Positions 1 through 7,953 of a stretch of DNA of 18,720 nucleotides are shown here, piece after piece. Position numbers and translations under genes: made by a program. A model generated the notes under the pieces. That model saw only the letters and a list, made by a program, of their open reading frames with translations, did not search any database and was not told the DNA's origin. The stretch comes from Limosilactobacillus pulli (GTDB lineage: Bacteria > Bacillota > Bacilli > Lactobacillales > Lactobacillaceae): contig NZ_CANCWQ010000032.1 in the NCBI RefSeq assembly GCF_947381555.1, positions 1 through 18,720 of the forward strand. The letters run 5' to 3'. Positions within the stretch are counted from its first letter, which is position 1; every line of letters starts with the position of its first letter.

Positions 1-23
1 ACCCTGCACATTTGTGTTCGTCG

Positions 24-45
24 AAACTGTATTCAGTTTTCAAAG
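24..45 (-). other. rRNA operon leader box (pre-16S)
   Basis: The minus strand reads CTTTGAAAACTGAATACAG followed by TTT. This matches the conserved CTTTGAAAACTGAA motif found in lactobacillar and bacillar rRNA leaders and 16S-23S spacers, where it takes part in the processing stem. It supports a 16S rRNA gene starting just left of the window. Direct proof would need the neighbouring sequence. Confidence 0.65.
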
Positions 46-82
46 GTCTACCAAGTTGCCGTTTCAAACAAGCAACTTTACT

Positions 83-111
83 AGTTTAACAAGTTGTCAA
101 CTACCTGTCAA
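83..111 (-). promoter_or_regulatory. downstream rRNA operon promoter (P2)
   Basis: On the minus strand a perfect -35 TTGACA (106-111) and a -10 TAAACT (83-88) are 17 bases apart. Transcription would start near position 76 and enter the leader box at 24-45. The promoter lies about 115 bases downstream of P1, so the operon has two start points. Confidence 0.8.
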
Positions 112-199
112 GAACTTTTTATTAACATTTCTTAGCAAGTCGGCGAAAAGTGATGAATCTCAAGCAATCAACAACTCATCGCCGCGACAACGATATATA

Positions 200-228
200 A
201 CTATACAGGTCGTTTCTATTTTCGTCAA
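200..228 (-). promoter_or_regulatory. upstream rRNA operon promoter (P1)
   Basis: Read on the minus strand, TTGACG (223-228) and TATAGT (200-205) are separated by exactly 17 bases. An A/T-rich block just upstream (about 229-250) resembles an UP element. With the second promoter and the leader box closer to the left edge, this is the tandem-promoter arrangement usual for Firmicutes rRNA operons. Transcription would run leftwards out of the window, so the 16S gene itself is not visible. Confidence 0.8.
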
Positions 229-298
229 TACTTTTTTAAAATTATTTCAAAAACACTTGGCTTTAAACACGATGCCTTCCCTTGCAACCAAACTGTCA

Positions 299-848
299 TT
301 AGCCCGTGATCTTCAAAAATAGTTCCCTAAACTGCTCAATCTCATTTCGACTGGAAACCCGTCCCCGCAACTCCATAATAACAATAAACATCCCACTCAA
401 AAGATCTAATACGAACGGCTGCGGAGTCGGAACCAAGCTAGTCTGTAGTTTTTTTAGACTTTGCTGCATTTTTTGCACAGACTCTGATTATTGACCTGCA
501 GATTAAGCATTGTCAAAAACAGGTCGCGCTCTTCAGATATAATTTGACCAAACAAAGGCTGTTGATCTTTTTGACTGATCTTTAAAAAATCAACCAATGA
601 AATCCGATCGTGGATACTTTGCCAGCGTTGCTCAATTAATTCTTCAAACATCCCTAGTGCCTTTTCAGTCAGCTGGTCAGCCAAATCATATTTGTCAGAA
701 TAGTAGCAATAAAAAGGCTGGCGATTAATCATAGCCTTTTGAGCAATCTGCGTAACGGTAATATTCTTGAAATCTTTTTGCTTGAGCAGTGCAATAAATG
801 CATCCCGAATCATTTTGTCGGTGCGTTGACTTTGTAGATTTTTCATAG
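299..848 (-). pseudogene. TetR/AcrR-family regulator, frameshifted
   Basis: The N-terminal half is a typical TetR helix-turn-helix: residues about 10-55 include KMIRDAFIALL, ITVTQIAQKA and the recognition-helix region NRQPFYCYYSDKYDL. The first frame ends at about position 454. The C-terminal ligand domain continues in another frame to a stop at 299-301 (segments LDLLSGMFIVIMELRG and IEQFRELFLKITG). The shift sits in a run of six T (469-474, A on the coding strand); a seventh base would restore a protein of about 183 residues. Start ATG at 846-848 has GGGTG about 5 bases upstream. It is divergent from the ABC exporter at 984, so it was probably that exporter's local repressor. The homopolymer means sequencing error or reversible slippage cannot be excluded. 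Confidence 0.8.
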
Positions 849-881
849 TTTCACCCAGGTAATAGACGGCGACACATTTAC

Positions 882-904
882 AACAGCTGTCGTTAACGTT
901 GTCA
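882..904. promoter_or_regulatory. possible TetR operator between divergent genes
   Basis: In the 135-base gap between tetR and the ABC genes there are two adjacent perfect 8-bp palindromes, ACAGCTGT (885-892) and CGTTAACG (893-900). They are framed by ACAAC (882-886) and GTTGT (900-904). Such symmetry between a TetR gene and its divergent target is the usual place for the operator. The assignment is positional inference only. Confidence 0.35.
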
Positions 905-983
905 TCATGTAAATTATTGTGCATTGTTTTCATTTCTGATCCAATCAATAATTATCAAAAGAACTTAAGCAGGAGGCAACAAC

Positions 984-1706
984 GTGAACGAACTATTAAC
1001 CATCAGACATCTTAGGCATAGTTTCTCCCAGCAGCTGGACTTAAACGAAGCCTATCAGTTGTAAGTGGAAAGGTCACAGGGCTGATTGGTCCATCCGGGG
1101 CTGGCAAGACTACTTTAGTCAAGACGGCACTTGGCATGAAAAAAGCCGACCGCGGTACAGCCATGGTTTTAGATACCAAAATACCCAATCGAAAAATTCT
1201 GGGGCAAATCGGTTATATGGCCCAAAGCGATGCCCTTTATCAAGATTTAACCGCTCGTGAGAATCTAACCTTTTTTGGTCAGATAAAAGGCATCAGCAAA
1301 AAAACTGCCAGCGATCATTCAAAAAGTCGCTCAAATCGTCGATCTAACTGCTGATCTTGACAAGCAGGTTAAGAACTTCTCCGGCGGCATGAAACGACGC
1401 CTAACGCTAACGATCGCATTAATTGGCAACCCCAAACTGCTGATTTTAGACGAACCCACCGTCGGCATTGATTCCAAACTCAGTCGACAGATCTGGCAAG
1501 AACTCAGGCAGCGCCGTAATCTGGGCTGTGGCATTCTAGTTACCACCTACGTCATGAATGAGGCTGAGCTGACTGATGAAGTGGCACTATTGATGAATGG
1601 AACCATCATTGCCAACGACTCGCCAGCCGAACTCAAAAAACGATACCATGCCAAAAGCATTGAAGAGGTCTTTATCAAAGCAGAAAGCGAGGTTAAGGCA
1701 AAGTGA
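984..1706 (+). pseudogene. ABC exporter ATP-binding protein, two frameshifts
   Basis: Start is GTG at 984 with a perfect AGGAGG at 971-976. All ABC ATPase motifs are present but in three frame segments: Walker A GPSGAGKTT, Q-loop region GYMAQSDALYQDLTARENL, signature NFSGGMKRR, Walker B LLILDEP and the D-loop GIDS. The first frame runs into TAA at about 1060; the Walker A frame begins near 1049, as if one A of an AAA had been lost. The second shift is in a run of seven A (1298-1304); six would give ISKKLPAIIQKV. The net shift is zero and the length is 241 codons, normal for a YadG/CcmA-type drug or antibiotic exporter ATPase. The H-loop reads TTYVMNEA where the family has TTHxMxEA, so the switch histidine is also lost. 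It overlaps the permease start by GTGA. Confidence 0.82.
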
Positions 1707-2782
1707 GAACAATCGCCATTACCAATCGGATCTTTAAGGAATTGCTGCGTGATCGCCGCACATTGGCACTATTGAGTTTTGGTCCTATTTTTATCATGTG
1801 GCTTTTAAGCATCATGTTTTCGACTAATCTATCTACAAATGTTAAAATCGGTACCTATCATGTTGACCCTGCTATTGTTAAAAATCTAAGAGATATCAAG
1901 CACGTAACGGTTAAACAGTATTCTAGCCAAGCTCAAGCTGATCAAGCGCTGCACAATTATCAAGTTGATTCAATCATTGTCAAACAAGATCGTCAATATG
2001 ACGTTGCCCATGCCAATATTGACTCATCAAAGACTACGTTGGCTAAACTGCACTGCAGCTTCAACAGTCAAAGAACGTTCAAAAAACGATCCAAAAATTG
2101 ACTGCCAATCTGCCCATGTCGGGTATAAATTCATCATCTGCTATTAGTACGCCTAAGATCCATACCACTTATCAATATGGCAATGCTGATACCAACTTTT
2201 TCAATAAGATCACGCCATTATTGATGGGATTTTTCATCTTTTTCTTTATCTTTTTGGTCTCGGGAATCGGACTCTTGCGCGAACGCAGCAGTGGCACGCT
2301 TGAACGACTATTGGCAACACCAGTCCGCCGTAGCGAGATTGTTGGCGGCTATATGCTGGGATATGGAGCCATGACAATCGTTCAAACCATCGTTATCGTT
2401 GCCACTACACTTTGACTTTTAAAGACTCAAGTTGTTGGTAGCCTGGCACTGGTTTTTTAATCAATCTTTTGCTGCCCTGGCAATCGGGATCTTTATCTCA
2501 ACATTTGCCAATTCTGAATTTCAGATGATGCAGTTTATCCCAATCGTGGTAGTGCTGCAGATTTTCTTTTGTGGACTGGTATCATTAAACAGTCTGCCGC
2601 ACTGGATCGTCCATTTTTCAAAAATTCTGCCATTGACCTATGCCAGCGATGCCTTAAGTGATGTTGTCTTAAAGGGCGCAGACTTGATTGACATCTTGCC
2701 AGATCTTTTAGGGCTGATCATATTTATTGTATTATTTACCGCCCTCAACGTTTGGGGACTCAAGCGCTATCACAAAACCTAA
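1703..2782 (+). pseudogene. ABC-2 type exporter permease, frameshifts and a stop
   Basis: The start GTG at 1703 overlaps the ATPase stop, so the pair was translationally coupled. The N-terminus has one membrane helix (about residues 18-38) and a large outer loop, followed by the conserved ABC-2 block: helix GFFIFFFIFLVSGIGLLRER, then SSGTLERLLATPVRRSEIVGGY, then several helices to the end. The reading frame breaks at 2048-2057, where the 5 bases CTGCA are tandemly duplicated; removing one copy joins AKL to QLQQSKNVQKTIQKL in one frame. A TGA lies in frame at 2413-2415. A third change is near a run of six T at 2453-2458. Full length would be about 359 residues, normal for the family. The transporter is inactive as read. 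Confidence 0.82.
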
Positions 2783-2787
2783 AAGCA

Positions 2788-2880
2788 TCAATCTATATAA
2801 ACAGTTTTGAGTCGCGTACCACCCCAGATTTTATTTTAAAAATAAGGCTTTAAAAACAGCAGTTTGGCATCTTGATCCAT
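2788..2880 (-). pseudogene. manA: 5' remnant of mannose-6-phosphate isomerase
   Basis: On the minus strand ATG at 2878-2880 is preceded by a strong GGTGAGGGG. The frame gives MDQDAKLLFLKPYF, a TAA, then NKIWGGTRLKTVYID and TGA. LFLKPxF and KIWGGTRL are the conserved N-terminal signature of type I phosphomannose isomerases. Only about 31 of the usual 320 codons remain. The rest, including the zinc ligands, is missing and the breakpoint touches the end of the convergent ABC permease. The TAA most simply came from CAA or AAA. The enzyme would have interconverted mannose-6-phosphate and fructose-6-phosphate; nothing functional can be made here. Confidence 0.72.
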
Positions 2881-3195
2881 TGTTTTCCCCTCACCTTTTA
2901 AACGTTGCCCGCAAACGAAATCCATTCCCGCAAACTGACGGATTATCACTATTTTAGGCATTTGATAAAGCGCTTACTTAGCAGAGTCTATCACTTTTTG
3001 ACAACTTGTAAAACGAACTTTGTCTATACCAATATCGTAACGAAGCATGACTCGTCGTTATCCTATTTTGCTCAATGATTTTGGAACAGCGCTATCATTA
3101 GCATTCAGCCATCTTTCAATTTAATAATCTACCTAGCGGCCTGGTTAAACCATTCAAACAGATTTTATAGGCAAATTTTTTAAAAACGTGAATTT
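2881..3195. other. gene-free region upstream of manA stub and gldA
   Basis: No coding region is supported. It holds the promoter side of the manA stub. On the minus strand AAGTAAGCGCTTTAT (2965-2979) matches the 15-position cre consensus at 13 positions with a palindromic AAGCGCTT core, so catabolite control of the lost manA gene is possible. A TTTTTGACAACTTG stretch near 2995-3008 is seen without a convincing -10 box. Confidence 0.35.
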
Positions 3196-3218
3196 TTGTA
3201 GCGCTTTCACGGTATAAT
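3196..3218 (+). promoter_or_regulatory. gldA -10 box with overlapping cre-like site
   Basis: A perfect TATAAT (3213-3218) lies 42 bases before the chosen gldA start; the -35 is weak (around 3189-3194). TTGTAGCGCTTTCAC (3196-3210) fills the spacer and fits a CcpA cre box read on either strand with one core mismatch. A cre between -35 and -10 normally means repression by CcpA-HPr(Ser-P). Confidence 0.55.
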
Positions 3219-3260
3219 TTATTTGTAATGATCGTTTGCATCGGAAGGGAGTCGATGATT

Positions 3261-4380
3261 ATGAGTATCAATATGTTTGGCAGTCCCGCCTCCTACCTGC
3301 AGGGAAGCGACGTTTTGTTCAAGAGTGCCGAATATCTGGCACGACTGGGTAATCGGGTCCTGCTGCTAGCGGGGCCGACCTCACTTAAAATCGTAGGTAA
3401 TGAATTGGGTGACTATTTGATCAACAACGATTTCACCGTGACCAAAGTTGAGTTCAACGGCGAGTCATCCGATACGGAAATCAAGCGCGTTACCAAAATT
3501 GGTCTGGATAATCACGTTGAGATGGTGATCGGCCTGGGAGGCGGCAAGACGATTGATGCTGCCAAGGCTATTGCCGACAATTTAAGTGCCAAGACCGTCA
3601 TCATGCCGACGGTTGCCTCAACGGATGCCCCATGCTCACGGCTGTCCGTTATCTATTATCTATCAAGACAGCGGTGAATTTGATCATTATCGTTTTTACA
3701 ATCAAAACCCCGATCTGGTAATGGTGGACACTAAGGTCATTGCTACCGCCCCTGCCAAATTACTAGCATGCGGCATGGCAGATGCGCTGGCCACCAACGT
3801 CGAAGCCCAGGCCGTTAAAAAGTCGCATGGTCTCAACATGTTGGGTGAACACCAAACACTGGTTGGCCTGGCAATTGCCCAGGAATGTGAAAATACACTG
3901 TTTAAGTTTGGCGACGAAGCCTACGCAGCAGCCATTACCCATACCGACACCAAGGCTTTTGATCGGATTATTGAAGCCAATACACTGATGAGCGGCGTTG
4001 GTTTTGAATCTGGCGGCTTGGCAGCAGCCCACGCTATCAACGATGCCTTGAGCGTGCTTGATGGCCCAGTCCATGACAAGCTGCATGGCGAAAAGGTTGC
4101 ATTTGGTATTTTGGCGCAACTGATGCTGGAAGGGGCTGATACCGAGCGCTTTGAAAAACACTTTGCGTTCTTAAAGAAAATGCATCTGCCAACCAATTTT
4201 GTCGAATTAGGCATTGAGGATCCTAGTGATGAAAATCTATTAAAAGTCGGCCAGGCTGCCTGTGCGCCAAACGATACCATGAACCGCATGCCGTTTGAAG
4301 TTGTACCGCAAGATGTCGTCAATGCTATGCGTGGCGTTGATGCCTATAGCGTAGCACGTCTCAGTATCAAGCCACACTAA
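3261..4380 (+). pseudogene. gldA: glycerol dehydrogenase, broken by 7-bp duplication
   Basis: This encodes an iron/zinc alcohol dehydrogenase of the GldA type (glycerol + NAD to dihydroxyacetone). Visible are FGSPASYLQGSDVLF at the start, the nucleotide-binding GLGGGKTIDAAKA, PTVASTDAPCSRLSV, and the metal ligands D of GMADALATN, H of GLAAAHAIND and H of DKLHGEKVAFG. The sequence ATCTATT at 3651-3657 is directly followed by a second ATCTAT (3658-3663). Removing one 7-base copy joins SRLSVIY to QDSGEFDHY and gives 370 residues, the normal length. As read, translation stops at about 3677. Start 3261 was chosen over ATG 3255 and 3228 because GGAAGGGAG (3243-3251) is about 9 bases away. All residues downstream are well conserved, so the break is recent or reversible. 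Confidence 0.9.
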
Positions 4381-4390
4381 AATTAAAGTC

Positions 4391-4426
4391 AAAAAAACGT
4401 CAAGTCGCAATCGACTTGGCGTTTTT
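4391..4426. terminator. bidirectional terminator between gldA and yitT-like gene
   Basis: ACGTCAAGTCG and CGACTTGGCGT form a stem around CAAT, with a run of A on the left and TTTTT on the right. It can terminate gldA on the plus strand and the convergent YitT-type gene on the minus strand. Confidence 0.85.
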
Positions 4427-4445
4427 GAGTTACTTAATGAGTTGC

Positions 4446-5309
4446 TTAAAATGAATAATGCTGGTAGTTGCCGAATTCAACATCGGCCCGCGAGATGCTG
4501 ATAAAGCTGTCTGGGTCAACGCTATGCACCATTTTACGCAGTTCGTTGAGTTGTGCCTTAGGCGTACATACCAAGATAATATCGGTTGGTTCATTGGTAT
4601 AGACCCCCGTCCCATGTAACAGCGTAGCCCCATGCACGAAATTACGCAGCTGGTTGGAAACGGCAGCTGGTTTTTTGGTGTAGATCGTTACCGAAACGTC
4701 CTCTTGCAGCACAAAAGTATGATCCATCATCAAACTGGTCACCAGCATCCCAATCAGACTATAGACAATCCGGCTGGGCCCAAAGCATAATACGGTAACC
4801 ACCAGGATTGCACCATTGATCAGGTTGTTGAGCATCCCAACCTTTTTATGCAGCTTCTTTTGACAATAGGTTACAACGATGTCCGAACCACCCGTTGTAA
4901 AGCCTTGATTAAAACACAGTCCAATCCCGATTCCCAAAATTGCGGCACCAATAATCGTGTTGGTCAGCGGATCGTTTACCAAGGTGATTGATGGAATAAA
5001 CTTTAGGAATATAACATTGAAACCAACTGCCAGCATGGAAAACAGAATATAGCTGAAGCCAAACTCATACCATGCAAAGACAAACAGCGGCACGTTTAAG
5101 ACCGCAACCAAAAGGCTCATGCTGACATGTACGCCGCCTTGCAAAAACAAAGCCTGCAGCAGCTGCGAGACCCCTAACAGACCCGCGGAATATGAGTTGG
5201 CATGTGACAAGAACATGTTGATGGCCATTGCTGAAAGCACTCCATAGCAAAGGGCCACGCCAATTTTGATCAAGACTTTCTGATCACGTTTTTTAGCGTT
5301 GCTGCTCAT
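4446..5309 (-). CDS. YitT-family membrane protein (DUF161/DUF2179)
   Basis: The 287-residue product starts at ATG 5309 behind GGGGAGGA. It has five to six hydrophobic segments in the first 185 residues, with the family motif FNQGFTTGGSDIV at about residues 131-143. A soluble C-terminal domain follows (about 190-287, DUF2179), containing EDVSVTIYTKKP, ATLLHGTGVYTN and FISISRADVEFGNY. Length and order are those of complete YitT proteins, and there are no lesions. Function of the family is not established; it is an integral inner-membrane protein with a small-molecule-binding-like cytoplasmic tail. It is followed by the shared terminator at 4391 and separated from the upstream transporter gene by another terminator, so it is a single-gene unit. 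Confidence 0.92.
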   Translation of the reverse strand: MSSNAKKRDQKVLIKIGVALCYGVLSAMAINMFLSHANSYSAGLLGVSQLLQALFLQGGVHVSMSLLVAVLNVPLFVFAWYEFGFSYILFSMLAVGFNVIFLKFIPSITLVNDPLTNTIIGAAILGIGIGLCFNQGFTTGGSDIVVTYCQKKLHKKVGMLNNLINGAILVVTVLCFGPSRIVYSLIGMLVTSLMMDHTFVLQEDVSVTIYTKKPAAVSNQLRNFVHGATLLHGTGVYTNEPTDIILVCTPKAQLNELRKMVHSVDPDSFISISRADVEFGNYQHYSF

Positions 5310-5385
5310 AAAATCCTCCCCTAGTTTTGATTTATGTCAATATCGTTATTTTAACTTTTTTTAGACCAATTTTATATATCCACAC

Positions 5386-5418
5386 AAAAAAAGCCCGACG
5401 AAATTGTCAGGCTTTTTT
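5386..5418 (-). terminator. terminator downstream of yfcC-type gene
   Basis: Read on the minus strand, AAGCCTGAC and GTCGGGCTT pair around AATTTC with one mismatch and are followed by a T run. It lies just after the transporter stop at 5430 and before the YitT gene. Confidence 0.8.
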
Positions 5419-5429
5419 ACTATTAGCTG

Positions 5430-6921
5430 CTAACCGGCAATCAGCACTTCGGTTACCAGCAGTGCACCACCAAAGACCAACACGAAGGCCACGACTGGCC
5501 AGACGAACCGCAGCCAGTGTGAATACTTCATGTCCAGCATATGCAGCGTTGCCATAACCAAACCGGTTGGTGCCAGGAACAGCATTGCGTATTGACCAAA
5601 CTGGTAGGCCGTTACGACAATGTAGCGTGGAATGTGCACCGTGTCGGCCAATGGTGCCATGATTGGCATTGCCAATACAGCCAGACCAGATGACGATGGC
5701 ACGATAAAACCAAGGACAAAGAAGATCAGCATCATCATGAGAATGAAGAAGACCCCATTCATGTGTGATACCAGTTCTGAGGAAACATACAGAATCGTAT
5801 CTGAGATATAGCCGTTGTTTAAGACCAGGTTAATCCCACGGGCCAGACCGATGATCAAAGATACACCGACCAAACCAGACGAACCTTTGACAAAAGCATC
5901 GACAACTCCGGTTTCGCCCAGACCATCCTTACCAAAGCAGTTGATAAACATCAAAGTGATCGCAATGGCAAGGAATGATGAAGCCATCTGGGGGAAGCCC
6001 CAGCCCTTAGCCATAACGCCCCAGATCATAATTGGAAAGGCGCAGGCAAACAGCGTCAGTGAAAGCTTTTTCTTAAAGGTAAAGGTCAGGTCCTTTTCTT
6101 CATCAGAAACCACTGACCACATGTTGTCAAACTTTTCCTTGTCTTCATAAGAATAGGAAAATTCCGGATTAGCCTTGACCTTGCTGGAGTACCAGTAAAG
6201 ATAGCCAACCAAGCAGATGGTGGCAACAGCCAGGCCAATCACCCGTCCGGTCAGACCTTGCGTAAATGTCGTTCCGGCAGCGTTGGATGCAATTACGACT
6301 GAGAATGGATTAATCGTCGAGAACGTCGTACCAACCGAACTGGCCAAGAAGATGGCACCGACACAGACAATCGAGTCATACCCCATAGCAATGAAGATCG
6401 GTACCAGGATTGGATAGAACGCCACGGCTTCTTCTTCAATTCCGCACAGCGTACCACCTAATACCAGCAGAACGGAAACCAGAAATACCAAGACGAATTC
6501 ATGGCCCTTGGTTTTCTTGGTTAAGGCCATCAGCCCCGATTCAAAGGCCCCGCTTTCCTTAACAACCCCAATCAGACCACCCAGAACGAAAATAAAAATC
6601 ATAATATCAGTTGCCTGCATCGTACCTTCAACCATGCGTGTAAAGCTTAGCTGGGTGCTGTTTAAGTCGTTTGTAGGCATTTGGAATCGAGACCGGCTTG
6701 CTGATAGCGCCGGACGTAAACTGCTTAATGTCGATCTTGACATGCAGCTTATCCAGTGTAGCCTGCGTGGCTGGCAGGTTCTTTTTTTGTCCTAGTGAAG
6801 TGGTTTCTTGAAGATGTCCTCCAGTATACTGCAGTTTAGAATAGCTGCCGGCTGGAACGCACCATGTGAGCATTACTGAGATTACTGTTAAGAAAAACAG
6901 AATCGTAAATGCTCCCGGCAT
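5430..6921 (-). pseudogene. YfcC-family transporter, frameshifted
   Basis: The protein belongs to the YfcC/ArcD-like ion-transporter family (about 500 residues, roughly 12 membrane helices). The N-terminus has PGAFTILFFLTVISVMLTW and VPAGSYSKLQYTGG; the main part has GTLCGIEEEAVAFYPILVP, SSVGTTFSTINPFSVVIAS, VPSSSGLAVLAMPIMAPLAD and the C-terminal FLAPTGLVMATLHMLDMKY. The two parts lie in different frames with the break near 6658-6668, so the total of 1492 bases is one base out. Two codons before the first usable ATG (6919-6921) there is ATG TAG AAG (6922-6930), where family members carry a short basic N-terminus. So the true start may also be lost, and no good ribosome binding site is seen. 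Substrate is unknown; relatives carry basic amino acids or C4-type acids. A perfect cre lies upstream at 7013. Confidence 0.85.
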
Positions 6922-7012
6922 CTTCTACATAAATTTTATCAAGCAGCTCGATTTGACAGTTTTTCTGGCTTAATTGATCACTGTCGCCTCTTAAAAACCC
7001 CATCACGCTCCT

Positions 7013-7027
7013 TTGTAAACGATTTCA
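7013..7027 (-). promoter_or_regulatory. cre site upstream of yfcC-type gene
   Basis: TTGTAAACGATTTCA matches the 15-position cre consensus WTGNAANCGNWNNCW at every position. It lies about 90 bases before the transporter start, so CcpA control is expected. A weaker partial copy, TTCAAACGATTTAAA, occurs at 7110-7124. Confidence 0.6.
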
Positions 7028-7394
7028 ATAAACATCTTGAGCATACCATTGCCTTTCGCAAAGCTTCAAACTTCATCGAATAAATTCAGTAAATAAATCG
7101 ATCTGCTTTTTCAAACGATTTAAATCCGATAATTCCGTTGCGACAAGTATTTTATTGATTCATTCAACTTCATAAAAACTCATAATTTTGATAATAAAAA
7201 ATGGCCAACGCCTAGTCAGCCAGTAATATTTGCATTAGCAAAAACATCGATTCTTGCTTGTAATGTTTCATTCTGATATTTTTTCTAATCATTTTATCAT
7301 AGTGTGTGAATTGATTAATGGAAACTATCAGCTTATCTGACTATAATCAATGCCCTATGCTTATTATTAGAATTCCAGTAAAGAAGGTCTTTTC
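7028..7394. other. A/T-rich divergent intergenic region
   Basis: No gene is supported between the yfcC-type transporter and kptA. A TATAAT about 50 bases before kptA (GACTATAATCAATG, near 7341) is a plausible -10 box for that gene with a poor -35. Several ATTCA half-sites near 7080-7170 could recall ArgR boxes but none forms a clean palindrome. Confidence 0.4.
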
Positions 7395-7943
7395 ATGCAG
7401 CGATCTATCTATCTTTCCAAAAAGATTTCTTATGCGCTCAGACACAATCCTCAAAAATACGGCCTGCACCTTGATGAATATGGCTATACCAAAATCAGCG
7501 ATCTTTTGCAGGCGTTGAATCATATTCATCATCTCAATCCGCCGGCTACCATCGCCGATCTTGAAAACATTATTCAAAATAGCGACAAGGAGCGTTTTAA
7601 AATTAAAGGCGATCTGATCTGTGCGCTGTATGGTCACTCACTGCCTGGCATCATTCAGCATCCGGCAGCGACACCGCCTGATATTTTATACCATGGTACG
7701 GCCAGACGTTTTTTGGACAGTATCAATCAAACCGGACTACTGCCAATGGGCCACCAATACGTGCATCTTTCAGCCACTATCCCCATGGCGAGACAGGTTG
7801 GTCAGCGCCACGATCAGTTTCCGGCCATCTTAAAAGTCGATGCCGCCCGTGCCAACCAAGACGGGATCAACTTTTACATTGGCAATGATCAGGTTTGGCT
7901 TTGCGATGAACTGCCCAGCCAGTATCTGACCCGCATCGAATAG
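7395..7943 (+). CDS. kptA: RNA 2'-phosphotransferase, Tpt1/KptA family
   Basis: The 182-residue protein starts at ATG 7395 behind GAAGG. Family members transfer the 2'-phosphate of spliced RNA to NAD, giving ADP-ribose 1'',2''-cyclic phosphate. The order of motifs is right: SKKISYALRHNP (R16, H17) in the N-terminal RNA-binding lobe, then LYHGTARRF (H100, G101, T102) and YVHLSA (H124) in the NAD-binding lobe, with VDAARANQDGINFY near the end. Length is normal and no lesion is visible. Bacteria usually lack the tRNA-splicing pathway that makes the substrate, so its role here is open; repair of 2'-phosphorylated RNA or ADP-ribosylation has been proposed for the family. It stands alone, convergent with the acetyltransferase gene. 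Confidence 0.93.
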   Translation: MQRSIYLSKKISYALRHNPQKYGLHLDEYGYTKISDLLQALNHIHHLNPPATIADLENIIQNSDKERFKIKGDLICALYGHSLPGIIQHPAATPPDILYHGTARRFLDSINQTGLLPMGHQYVHLSATIPMARQVGQRHDQFPAILKVDAARANQDGINFYIGNDQVWLCDELPSQYLTRIE

Positions 7944-7953
7944 AAAATAATAA

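Noticed and set aside
849..948. N-terminal extension of the TetR protein to 948
   Set aside because: It would cover the intergenic palindromes and has no TetR-like residues; ATG 848 has a ribosome binding site.
3763..4322. Two long minus-strand open frames opposite gldA
   Set aside because: They are mirror frames of a well-conserved dehydrogenase and show no family motifs or ribosome binding sites.
5815..6417. Plus-strand open frames opposite the YfcC-type gene
   Set aside because: Low-complexity products without starts, antisense to a clear transporter sequence.
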